The notes under the pieces: model-generated
The model's database searches: none
Seen by the model: the letters and a program-made list of their open reading frames with translations, nothing else
Told to the model about the DNA's origin: nothing
Program-made: the position numbers and the translations under genes
Assembly (NCBI GenBank): GCA_030267565.1
Contig: BRXU01000001.1
Span: 8,190,001-8,254,000 of the forward strand
Source: Pleodorina starrii
Taxonomy: Eukaryota; Chlorophyta; Chlorophyceae; Chlamydomonadales; Volvocaceae
Length of the DNA: 64,000 bases
Direction: 5' to 3'
Part shown: in pieces, positions 44,277-54,711 of the stretch
Position numbering within the stretch: position 1 is the first letter of the stretch
How the letters are laid out: each line of letters begins with the position of its first letter

Positions 44277-47200
44277 TCAGACAGCTGCCGCCGCCGCCGT
44301 CGCGGCAGCAGGCGCTGCCCGTACGGCGCCGGTGCTGGCATCCACCTTGTACGACACCGGCGAGGGATCCCCGCCGCCGCCAGCGCCGCCCGCCGCCGCC
44401 GCCGCTGCCTGCCCAACCGTCCCATCCGCCGCCGCTGCGCCGGGCTCCCCGCCCGCTGCCGCTGCCCCGCCGGCCGCTGCCAGGTGTTGCAGTCGGGCCT
44501 GGTAGAGGCCACACAGCGCGATGCTGACGGCGTGGGACAAGCTTAGCGACTCCTGCGGGAAGGGGGTGGGGTCAGGGGAGCGAGGAACGGAACGGAGCGG
44601 GTTGAGGGGCGCGTGGTCGTTGGTTGGGGGTAAACTAAGAGGACCCGCCGCGGAGTGGTGCGGGAGTGGGGAGTGCGATGCGTCAAGCGGGGGTTGGGTT
44701 GGGTCGGGTTGGGTTGGGTTGGGGTCCATGGGAAAGGCGACCGAAGCGAAGCCAAAGCGTGGGCCAGCCCGGGCCCTCTGTGTGTGATGTTTCAATCCAG
44801 TCCCCTCCCCTCCAGTCCTGTCCCTACCTGCAGCCTGCCAATGGGTATGGAGCAGCAGACCTCGCAGCTGTCCACCTCCTCATCACTCATACCCAGCTCC
44901 TCCCGCCCAAACACCAGCGCCACACGCGGGGGCCGACCCGTGGGTCTGTCACCACCGCCACCACCGCTGCTGCTGCAGGCGCTGCCGCCGTTGTCGCCCT
45001 CCGCAACCGGTCGCTGGCCCTGGTCCTGATGTTCTTGCTGTTTGTCCTGTTGTTGTTGTTGTTGTTGTTGTTGATGGTGGTTTGTTTGGTGCTGGGGTGC
45101 TGAGGTGCCGGCGGCGCCGCTCGAGCGCCCCTCTCCTTCGCTCCCTTCCCTCTGCAGCCGCCACCGCCGCCGCTCCTCGCCACCCCCTCCTTCCTCCTCA
45201 TCATCCTCTCCGCTACCCTCAGAGCTGGAGGCCGCCACCACCGAAGCCGCCGCCGACGACGACGAGTCAGGTGGTGAAGCTAGCCGGGCCTCGGCCGCCG
45301 CCGCGGCGGCGGCGGCCGCCTCCGACCAAGGCGCCGACGGCGGCCGCGACGACGCGGCGGCGGCGGCGGAGGCAGCGGGCTGCAGCGGCTGTGTGATGAC
45401 TCGTTGGACTGCCGGGTGGCTCGTCAGGCCGTTGATGTCCACCTGGTGCAGAGATTGGCAGTTCAACAGACCGATGAGGACAGATCAGCAGACAGGCCAA
45501 TAAGGATAGATCAGCAGACATATGCCGATGAGGACAGCACACTGCCCTACCAAACTGCTTTCGCTGCAAGGTCACTGCCCGGCTGGCTCGCCGGGCGTCG
45601 GACCGCCGGATTGCCACGTACCCCTGTCGTACCCCTGTCGTACCTTGTACACGTGTGGGGAGCTGGCCTGGGCCCAGCGGGTGAAGGCGATGCGGACCTG
45701 GAGGGGTGGAGACACGGGGGTTGGACGTGTACGTGTGTGTATGTGTGTGCATGTGTGTCCACCGCCACCACCACCACCACCACCATCACCACCACCACCA
45801 ACACCTTAACCGAAGGTACAAACCATTGGACCACTCGTCCAGCAACAGCCCGCCCACCAGTACGCTGAGTCCTCCCCTCTCCTCATCTTCCACCCGGGGG
45901 TCCCCACACCCGTCGCCTCAATTCCACATCTGCGGTACCACCACCATCACCATCATCTCATCATTGCCCACATGTTCCCCCCATCCCAACCCCCACCCCC
46001 AAGCAGCTCACGTCACATCATCATTGCCCACATCTTGCCCCCTAACCCCCAACCCCCTCCCTGCCGCTCACGTCACAGTCCGCAGTCGCCTCCGCAATGG
46101 AGTCGTAGTGACCCGCCCGGTACAGAATGTACTGCGCACCCTTGCTGGCACTCTTGGCGTGCCTGCTGCGGGGCCGAGCCGAGCCGGGAAGGGAAGCGGA
46201 CAAGGGGAGAGGGAGGAGGGGGGAGAGGGGGGAGGGGAGAGTATCGCTCTCGCTTACACCTACTCGCTCACACACGCCTCTTCCCCCACACACAGAAGAA
46301 AAGAGGGAGCGCGGAGGCAGGGGCAGAGTGCTGGGGGCCTGGGGACAGAGCATGGGGCACGCGAGGGAGAGACGCGCCGCAACCCCTTACCCCTTCGCCT
46401 ACCCTTGCCAAAAGGTTGAAACCCCCGCCGCCCCGCCCCGCCCCCCTCCCTCCCTCCGCACCCTCCCTCCCTCCGCACCCTCCCTCCCTCCGCACCCTCC
46501 CTCCCTCCGCACCCTCCCTCCCTCCCTCCCTCCCTCCCTCCCTCCCTCCCTCCCTCCCTCCCTCCCTCCCTCCCTCCCTCCCTCGCCTGGGCAAAGAAGC
46601 GCAGCGGGTTCCCCTCCCACTGGAAACCCACCTGCATATTCGCACTTCCTGACCCCCGGGTCCGCCCCTCCCCAGTCGCCCATCCCAACCCGGCAGCCCC
46701 AGCTCCTCCTCCCTCCCCTCTTCCCTCCCTCCCCGCCACCACCAGGGAGGGTTCCTCTACCCTCCCGCTGCCAGGCCCCAGCTCAATCCTCACCCACACG
46801 CGATCCTCACCGTGTGATGTACGACTCCTGTCGCGGCATGACGATCCGCAGGTCCTCGCACTCGAAGCTGCCGCACGCACGCGCCACCGTGCCCACCGAC
46901 ACGGGTTTGCGGGGGGAGATGATGACCACCGTCACCCCGGACAGCAGCGCGGGGGGGTCCAGTTGGGAGCCCTCCCAGGCCACCTGGGACTGGTTGCCGG
47001 TGAGGGTCCTGGCGGGGGGGGGGTAAGTTCGGGGGACCGGGTGTGTGTGTTTGTGAGTGAAATGCAAAGTACGACATACGGCAAGTTCTGGTGAAAGTTC
47101 GGGGGCAGGAGTCCGGAGGGATGGAGTATGGGGGATATAGTCCTTGCGGTTGATGACCGTGTGACACATCTCTCGCCCCTCTCGTCCCTCTCGCCCCTCT

Positions 47201-47825
47201 CGCCCCAACTTCACGGCAACGGCAACACAGCGTAGACATGATTCGCGGCTTCCATGGGGAAGGCGTGCGTGCATTCGTGCGTGCGTGCATTCGTGCGGCG
47301 ATGGCCTCACCTGACGCCCGCAGCCCACCGCGCGCGCTCCTCGCTCTGGCGCTGCGCCTGGTACTGCTCCTCCGTGTACACGCCGTACCTGGAGAGTACG
47401 GCACGGGGTGACGGAAGGCGCGCAAGTGCAACAGGCGATGTGTACATGTGGGTTAGGTTTGAGGGAGGGCCGCGGGTAGGGAGGCGCGGTGCTGGGAGCT
47501 GTGGTCATGGCTCCGTGAGAAAAGGGTTTGAGCTTGACAGCGCGCTAGGGAGAGGAGTGGCGAGCTTCAGGTTCGCACTGGACAAGCAGTGGCGAGCGGC
47601 GGGCGAGGTCCCTCGGTTTCAGGGCGCGGAAAGGGGTTCAGGCTGCCCTGGTGGGTGTGAGGCAGTTGTTACGTCGGGAGCTTTAGGGGACTGCCGGGGG
47701 TCGAAGCGGCCTTGGGGGGCCCAACCTGGAAATTTAAGGATGAAACGACGGCAGCGCATGTAAATTGTTTCCTAGAATTGCTTGAACCTGCAGGGCCTTG
47801 CAAACCTATGCAAAGCCGTCTGCAT
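44277..47825 (-). CDS. SPOUT (SpoU/TrmJ-like) RNA 2'-O-methyltransferase, 7 exons
   Basis: AdoMet-dependent ribose methyltransferase of tRNA or rRNA. Exons: 47825-47788 (tentative), 47388-47311, 47008-46811, 46165-46072, 45697-45644, 45442-44828, 44552-44277; phases agree (about 450 aa). Motif order matches TrmJ: VTVVIISPRKPVSVGTVARAC, then LRIVMP, the YDSIAEATADC segment, VRIAFTRWAQ, motif 2 VALVFGREELGMSDEEVDSC and motif 3 IPIGRLQESLSLSHAVSIAL. Exon 1 (MQTALHRFARPCR, mitochondrial-like) was chosen because it gives the needed phase-2 AG|GT donor; an alternative donor at 47806/47805 also fits. About 125 residues of Ala/Ser/Gln/Gly low complexity sit before motif 2, and an Ala-rich tail follows motif 3. 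The motif 1 Asn common in SPOUT enzymes appears to be Ser here. Confidence 0.82.
46435..46590. repeat. CCCT / CCCTCCCTCCGCA microsatellite in a SPOUT-gene intron
   Basis: About five copies of a 17-bp CCCTCCCTCCGCA-type unit, then a nearly uninterrupted (CCCT)n run. It lies between exons 47008-46811 and 46165-46072. Confidence 0.9.
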
Positions 47826-48654
47826 TCGTCAGGGTCGGCAAAGCAACGCACCATCTCGTGCGTCCCCGTGGATCCGACTTGCAAGCGAGCGGTGAAAGAT
47901 AATCCGCGCTTGGGATTGGCAGGTTCTTTGTAGCGGCGCCTCCCAGCGGAACCCTGTTTGGCAGCGCCGTCGCCAATCGCAGCCGCGAGTTTCTCCAGCC
48001 CAGACGTGATTGCCCATTCAATTGATGATGCGCCATGATTGAGCCAGTATGAAAACAAGAAGTACACGGCACAATTCAAAGCCCGTGTTGGTAACTTGAA
48101 CCGCTTTTCCGGCAACCACTCGGTTGTTCAAACGGTCGCCCAGCGCTTCCCGAAGCCGATGGAAGCACAGAAGCCAAAGCTTGGCTAGCTCACCGATACT
48201 TGTCAAAATCCGTTTCGCAATGCCGATTTTGTACGCTCTATGACCTTTCGAAGGGCATTGATCACGAAAACGAGAATGATTTCGTACCAACGGAACCAGC
48301 CGTCTTACTGGTCTACGGCACGGGGCCCTTCCAAAAGCCCGCCACCGCTGCACAACAACGGGAGCGGGGACGTCGCCCAGGCATTCCAACACCCCTCCCA
48401 TGGAATTTCTACCATCTTAGCTTGCGACCATCGGTCAGGTGACGAACCGCGCTGTGAACCAGCTGCCGAGGTCGTAACCGGCCGTTGAGCGGCTAATCAA
48501 ATCCCCGACTACCGCTCGCGAAGCCCAAGACAGAGCATCATCGCAACAACATCAACAAAGAGCCGCGTGGGATAATCACCAGGAAATCATGCTTCATCTG
48601 TCCACGTCGAAAGAGGCAAACTTCTGGGCCCACATTTCGGGCCTGTTTTGCTGT
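47826..48654. other. Intergenic: SPOUT-gene promoter and exonuclease 3' region
   Basis: Less GC-rich than neighbouring coding DNA. Minus-strand frames at 47669-48115 and 47806-48072 are open but have weak codon bias. Part of the second begins at a real ATG (48036) with a transit-like sequence, so an alternative upstream start for the SPOUT gene is conceivable but needs a non-canonical join. Confidence 0.4.
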
Positions 48655-49842
48655 TTATCTCCCCACGGCCGCATCGCCACCGCTCTGTCCGTCGGCCCTC
48701 CGGCCACCTCCCACATCGCCCTCCGCAGCGCCTTCCTCTCCCTCTCCCCAACCTGTGCCGCCTTCCCTTTCCCCCTCCGCAGCTCCTGCTTCTGCCTTTG
48801 CCCCTACATCTGCCACCTCCGCCACCTCCTGCGCCCCGCCTTCCTCCTCCTCCTCCTCCTCGACCTCCATCTCGGCTTCGTCCGCAGCCGCGCTGCGCCG
48901 CCGGTGCTCCTCAAGCAACCGCGCCGTCTCGTACTCCACCATGTACGAATAATCCACGTACCGTACATACAGATCCAGTACGGCACGCGCGTCCTCCTCG
49001 GGATCGTGCCGCCCGCTGCCGCCCGCCTGGATCACCCGCCCATCCAAAAGCTCCGAAGCCAGCCGCGCCAGCGGCCGCGCGGTGCCGCCGCGCCCCCGAA
49101 ACTTGCCGTACGACATTGTGTCGTACAACTTGACGCCGTGGCGTCGCCGCAGCGTCGCCGTCGCGCGCTCGCCGACGCCCAGCGCCCGCAGGTCCTTCGT
49201 CAGGCCGTGCCCCACCAGCACCCGACAGCCGCCGCTGCGCAGCAAGTCGAGCAATGACGCCCGCACGCGCTCCAGGGGCGGTGCACCCACCAGCGCGGAG
49301 CGCGGCACGCCGCCCACCACGCGCGTGCCGGCCGGTAGCGTACCATCGCGGCCGGCGGCGGGGCCGCCGGCGCCGGCGCCATTACCTCCGGTCTCTTCCA
49401 GCGGCAGGGAGATGTGGGTTTTGAGCGGCACGCCGCCGAATCGGTCCACCAGGCAGACCCAGGTGGCGAGGCTGCGGCGGCCGCCGCCGCCGGGCAGCTG
49501 CACGTGGGTGTACTCCACGTCAAGAGCAAGGAGATCCAGGCGGCGGCGGTTGGTGTCGACGGGGCCGGTGGAGGCGGCGGTGGGGGTGGCGGTGGCGTGG
49601 TTATTATCGTGTGCGGCGTCGGTGTCGTCAGGGATGTAGGAGTCGCGAGGCACGCAGGGCGAGGCGGGGCCTGGGGTCGCTGGGTCGTGCCGGGGGGCGG
49701 CGGCAGGGAGGGCCCGAAGCCGCGTGCGGGGCGGGCGAGGGGCCGAGCGGAGGCAGGAGAAGGCGGTGCGGCAGCGCGGACGCGTGGCGGTCGGGAGCGG
49801 GACTAGCGCAGGCGGGCGCACAGAAAAAGGAGTGGCCAGCAT
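48655..49842 (-). CDS. DEDDh 3'-5' RNA exonuclease (REXO4/ISG20-like), intronless, probably organelle-targeted
   Basis: A 395-residue single-exon protein. The start is the first true ATG (MLATPFSVRPPALV...), giving an Arg/Pro/Ala/Ser-rich leader typical of a plastid or mitochondrial transit peptide. The exonuclease III-type domain shows DxE in LLALDVEYTHV (about residues 108-110), the second Asp in VLVGHGLTKDL (about 217), LYDTMSYGK, and HDPEEDARAVLDLYVRY with H and D spaced as in DEDDh enzymes (about 279 and 284). A Gly/Ala insertion lies between the first two motifs, and the C-terminal ~90 residues are Glu/Gly-rich. Processing of structured RNA 3' ends is the family role; the substrate is unknown. 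Confidence 0.88.
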   Translation of the reverse strand: MLATPFSVRPPALVPLPTATRPRCRTAFSCLRSAPRPPRTRLRALPAAAPRHDPATPGPASPCVPRDSYIPDDTDAAHDNNHATATPTAASTGPVDTNRRRLDLLALDVEYTHVQLPGGGGRRSLATWVCLVDRFGGVPLKTHISLPLEETGGNGAGAGGPAAGRDGTLPAGTRVVGGVPRSALVGAPPLERVRASLLDLLRSGGCRVLVGHGLTKDLRALGVGERATATLRRRHGVKLYDTMSYGKFRGRGGTARPLARLASELLDGRVIQAGGSGRHDPEEDARAVLDLYVRYVDYSYMVEYETARLLEEHRRRSAAADEAEMEVEEEEEEEGGAQEVAEVADVGAKAEAGAAEGEREGGTGWGEGEEGAAEGDVGGGRRADGQSGGDAAVGR

Positions 49843-50089
49843 AATGGAAGATGAAGGGGCACCAGGCACAGGCTATTCTCCTACATTCTGAGAGGTGCAA
49901 TTTGGGATGACACAGGAGAGCACGTGAGAGGTTTAGGCAAATTCAAATAATTTCCAGTAATGCAGTCGTACGCGTTCCGGAGCCGGCCGAAGTCCTTTCC
50001 TCTACCTGCGCTGTAAGCAATAGATGGTCCTCCGTTACAATTCGGCATAATTCTTTATTTTTGAGGTTCATCTCTAAAGCCTACCGAAC
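49843..50089. promoter_or_regulatory. Compact divergent promoter (247 bp)
   Basis: Only 247 bp lie between the opposed ATGs of the exonuclease and the periplasmic-binding-like gene. It is AT-rich for the window (for example CAAATTCAAATAATTTCC and CATAATTCTTTATTTTTG). It must hold both promoters and 5' UTRs unless one start is misassigned. Confidence 0.6.
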
Positions 50090-53000
50090 ATGATGGCGGC
50101 GCACGGCCGTCTCCTTTTCCTTGCATGCTGCGCAGCCTTCCTAGGGCTAGCCTTGTCTGCACTGCCTGTGCGCAACGCGGGTGATTGTGTGAATAGCAAC
50201 CTTCTCAAGTTGACCGGGAGCGTGTACCCTATACTGCACCAAATACAAAGGCCGGCTATCCAGGAGAGGACGACGGTGAGCCTGCGCCGCTCGAGGCTGT
50301 GCATCGCGTGCTTTTACATGTATATTGTACCCTGGATATTCATATTCGCGACTTTGCTTGCTTTCGGTGATTTGTCACCGACACACGCCGCCTTGCACAG
50401 GTAACAGTGGCTCAGAACTTTGATATTGTGTATGGCAGCACGTACAAGGTGCGTTGTTTGGGGGCGAAAGGTTAGGGTACCGGCAGGGCTTGTCAACAAG
50501 TGACTAAGGTGAACGACGTCACATACAGGAGCATAATAGGCTAGCAACTCGGCCGCCGAAAACCCTCGGACCTTGTTCAGAGCACAACAGAGCATAAACA
50601 CCGCTCACCGTAAGCCACCAGAAAGGTAGCTATTATGGCACCCAATAGACACCAGTCCGTCCGTTCTCGCTGTTCGTCCCACGTTTTCTGCCGGTGCGCT
50701 TTTCTCTGCGCCGTCACCCTCCCATCTGGCGCCTTCCCATCTCCCTCGCCCAAGGGCCCGTCCATGTGTAAACCCTCTGGTTAGCCATGTTTTTGTCAAC
50801 ACCAATTGGGCCCCGCCAGATCGTGAGCAACGTGGTGGGAAGCTCGAATGAGACGTACGTGCTGTACCAGTGCGGCACGGAGGCGCCTGATCTGTCGCAG
50901 CTCGGACTGCCCAGCACCACCAAGGTGTTTTCGGTGCCGCTCGTGGCCACCAAAGCCCCCGACACCACGGTCCTCAACTTCATGGTGGGTCCGTGGTGGG
51001 GGCCGCGGGGTAATTTGCTGCGGACGGGTGGATGGACGAGTGGGTGGCGGAATGAAGTCCAATGGCTGTGTGGTCGGGTCGAGCCACGGCTTCAGCCCGG
51101 AAACGTCAGTCTTTTGAGGATGGGGCCTCGTTGTCACCAATTCACTAACTGGGTTTTATAAAAGCTTCGAAGTAGAGTCTACTTCGTTGATCCCCGTTGA
51201 ACCCCGGTACTCCGCGGCTGTATGTCGTGCGGCGCAACGCAACCCGCAGAAGCTCCTGGGCATCCAGGACCGTGTGGCGTACGTGACAACGAACGCCGTC
51301 GACTCCTGCATGCAGGTGCTGAGCAGCCCACGTAAGTAGACGTGCCGTTCTGCTCCCGCGTTGACGTACTGCGCCCCCGTAGCCCCCTCCCCCCTCCACG
51401 GCTCCCAAGTTGTCCCCTGTGCTTGGTATGTTGCATTGTCGCCTCAATTACCTCTTTTCATCCATTCCCTTTTTGGGTCCCAAACGCAGTGTGCAACCGC
51501 ACCAGCAGCAACGCCCCAGCGGATGCGGTAGACGGCGTCTTTGACTTCAGCAAGAACGACAAGGACAGCAAGGCCATCATGTTCGCGTGAGTGCCTGCCT
51601 CTCCCTGGCCGGTTCCGGACTGGTGTGGTGCACGGTGGTCCCGTGTTCTTGACTGCCTGTTTTCCCTCCCTCGGCTGTAGCAGCTTGATCAACAACGTTC
51701 CGTCCGCAGTGACTCATTCTTATATAAAGCATAGCGCATATCACTCCCTGAACCCCCTCTGGCCGGTTCCGTACTGGCGTGGTGCGGTGGTACGGTGTTT
51801 TTGGGGTGGTGCGGAGCGGAGCGGTGTGGTGTGGTGTGGGCCGCGGGTCCGCGCAGCCGCACCTCGGGAGTCGGGACGCTCACGCCGGCGCGTGGTGTGA
51901 CTGGCCTCATTACTGTACTTGAGGTCCCTGATACAGGCTGGGCACTGATCTAGAATGTCATCATGTAGACGAAGGAAAAAAACACAATGACACGCTCTTT
52001 CACATTACGCACACGATGACACGCTCTTTCACATTACGCACACGATGACACGCCTCACCACGCCTCCTTTCCGCGTCTCCTTTCCGCAGTGCTACCGCTG
52101 AAAGGGGTCCTCTCCACGCTGCCGAGTACATCAAGTATGTGGCCTCGTTCTTCAACCGGGAGGCGACGGCCAACAAGGTGTTTGCCAACATCTATAACGC
52201 CTACAATGACATCTATACCGCCGTACAGGAGCTCAGGGCCTCGTCCATCGGTGGGTGGTCGTTGCACCGTCACGGATGGTTTCGGTTCCCCGTATACCCG
52301 GGTTCACATGCCATGTGACACGTCACACAACACCGGCTTACGGTATTCCCCGCCCGCCGTTGCCTGGCCCGTTGCCTGCCGCAGCTGTCCGTCCGGTAGT
52401 GGCCTGGCTGTACTACCAGAAGGCCTACCCTACGTACAACCTGACTGATCAGATCCAGATCAAGTTCCACGGCTTTCGGCCGCAGTACACTGGGGTGAGG
52501 GCCGATGACGGGGAGAGCCTGTGGGAGGGCGTGCGCGAGGGGGGTTTTGAGAGGCGGGAAGGAAGGACCTGCCCCGCTTGACCTGCCGGCTGGCGGCTTT
52601 GGCGCACTGGCGCGCAACGGTTGACGGCGACGGCGGTGAACACTGAACGGTGCAGGACGCTGGCGGCGTGCTGCCGGATCTGGCCAAGCTCAAGAATTCG
52701 TCCCTCGTTGACGGCGTTAACATCAAGATCAACTACGCGGATGACATTCTGTTGCTCAATCTTGACTCGAACGAGACCATTGCCGCGCTCCGGGCCATCC
52801 TCGCGAACGTGGATGTCGCCATTGATGAGTCGTACGTGGAAGGTACGACACCACTGGGGTGAATGAGCCATGGTGTTGGATGCCGCGTGGATGGATGCTG
52901 GGGAGTTTGCTGGCAGTTGTGGATGTGCGTCGCGTCTTATGAGCATGAAACCCCAAGGGAGCTCTCCCAGCGCCTCCCCGTGTGTAGGGGGTTGTGTGAC

Positions 53001-54711
53001 GTGTTGTGTATCGCCGTCGTGCGAGCTGTCTACGGCAGGGCGCGCTGTCTCCACCTCACAGCCTCTGACGCGAATCTGAATCCCGATTCCCGCTCGCTGC
53101 CCCTCCGCGCATACGCTCGCAACTCCCAACCAACCCCGAAAGTCCGCGGATTCGGCTGGTCAATACTGCCTGTGTGTATGTACCGGTATTCCGGAAGCCT
53201 GGAAGCGAAGGACCGACGCAACGCATACGCATACCTATCCACTTCCTAACCTCCTCCTAACCACCACCTAACCATCTCCTAACCACTTTTTAACCACCTC
53301 CGCCAGGCGACGTGACCCAGTACACGCTGGAGTCTTTCCTGGCCCGCTACCGCCTCAACTACCCGACTGCCTCGACTGACATCAAGTTCCTGGCGAACAA
53401 GGCGCTGCTGCGTCTGGACGGCACCGCCAACGCGGCTGGCATGACCGCCTGGTTTGAGGAGGCGGTGGCGCGACCGGACGTGGTGAGTCTTTGGGAGAGC
53501 GGATGGGGCCGGAGATGAGAGGAGAGAGGGCATGCTGGTGTCGTGCTTGTTAAGAGAGCGGGTGAAGTGAAGCCCGGGAAAAGGACAGGACAGAGAGCAT
53601 GGAGCAGGTCAGGGATGTGCGGACAAGTGCTGGCGAGCTGGAAGCGTCAAGTCTGGCAGAAGCCCGGCCCACCCTGCCGGCACCTTCGGCTCGTGTACGG
53701 CTCTTGAGTTTCAGCGTGGCGCCAACCCTGAGCCCTGACTGGCACCAGTGAACGCCAGCCCGTTGATCCCGCTTCCAACCATCCGCCCGCCCATCCGCCC
53801 CCTCGCACCCCTTCATCAGGTTCTACACGACCTGGTGTACTTCATCAGCCCCGCCGTCCTCAAGTCCCTAGGGGACACCACCGCCCCCCGCCTGGTCCGC
53901 AACCTCTTCCCCGCCCTCACCGCCACCCCCGGCACCACCAACGGCGTGTTCGTGCTCACCGCCACCCAGTGCCCGCTGACGGCCGGGCAGTGCAGTCCCG
54001 CGGCCAAGGCCATCTGCCCCGCCATGTACCTGTGAGTTTTGGAGCCGTGGGCCGGGTCCAGGGGGGGGGCGCGCCAAGGTATCAGGGAATTTCAAGGCAC
54101 GGCGCACGCTAAAGTCGAGAGTAAGGTCCCAGTAGCTGGCTTTGCAGCTCGGCCAGCCGTGTCCCTTCCAGGCGTCCTGCGTATGCCCGGGCGACCCGCG
54201 GCCCCCCCTCGCTGTTCTTTTGCAGATGAGACGGAATTCTGTTGTTACGTTACCGTTCACGGGCTCCGGCCTATACGTGGATACCCCTCCCTCCGTTCCA
54301 TTTGAGTGTTTCAAGCCGGGTTTGGAGACGTCGTCAGACACAATGTCGAGTTTGGCCCCAACCACAAAATCACGCCGCATACCTGAACCCCGCACATCAA
54401 GGCGTGCCCACCACCACCCCTCCTACTTTCTACCCACTGCTTCCCCCTTCAGGGACTGCAACGGCAAGCTGGTGACCGCCACGGATGCCCAGCCCTGCGC
54501 CCCCAGCTGCCCCACAGCCACCCCGGAAGCTGCCTCGAAGCCACCCACCTCGAAGTCACCCGAAGCCGGAAGCCCCCCCGCGGTATCTTCTTCTACCCTC
54601 GTCTCCTCCCCTGGCGCCGCCGGCCGGGCAGTGTTTGCCCCCGTGATGCTGCTCGCGCTTCTCGCCACCGCGATGGCGGCCGTGATGGGCCCCTTTGGAG
54701 CCTGGCTCTAA
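50090..54711 (+). CDS. Secreted/membrane-anchored protein with a periplasmic-binding-protein (TroA-like) fold, 11 exons
   Basis: Exons: 50090-50275, 50401-50448, 50820-50984, 51250-51331, 51490-51586, 52090-52250, 52385-52494, 52656-52842, 53307-53482, 53820-54031, 54453-54711; phases agree (560 aa). An N-terminal signal peptide (MMAAHGRLLFLACCAAFLGLALSA) is followed by FDIVYGSTYK, YVLYQCGTEAP, FSVPLVATKAPDTTVLNFM, LLGIQDRVAYVT and HAAEYIKYVASFFNREATANKVF. These recall a eukaryotic (protist/algal) group of extracellular proteins related to bacterial metal- or siderophore-binding receptors (the YVLYQCGT and LxxxDRI..V motifs). The C-terminal domain is Cys-bearing, then Pro/Ser/Thr-rich, and ends in a hydrophobic segment (VFAPVMLLALLATAMAAVMG), a GPI signal or membrane anchor. 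Ligand unknown; a role in metal or cofactor capture is inference. Confidence 0.8.
51703..51760 (+). repeat. Dispersed repeat B (core GCATATCACTCCCTGA, with a TATATAAAG left part)
   Basis: Three copies: here (intron of the periplasmic-binding-like gene), 38194-38232 (+, bL25 intron) and 32065-32125 (-, transporter intron 5). This copy and the 32.1-kb copy also share CGCAGTGACTCAT upstream, so the element is at least about 55 bp. Confidence 0.75.
51983..52050. repeat. 29-bp tandem duplication in an intron
   Basis: The unit beginning ATGACACGCTCTTTCACATT occurs twice back to back, followed by a third partial ATGACACGC, in the intron before exon 6 of the periplasmic-binding-like gene. Confidence 0.85.

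Noticed and set aside
47669..48115. Minus-strand frame as the true N-terminus of the SPOUT gene
   Set aside because: No ATG-initiated reading gives a phase-2 canonical donor without a stop; the short MQTALHRFARPC exon fits better, although not proven.
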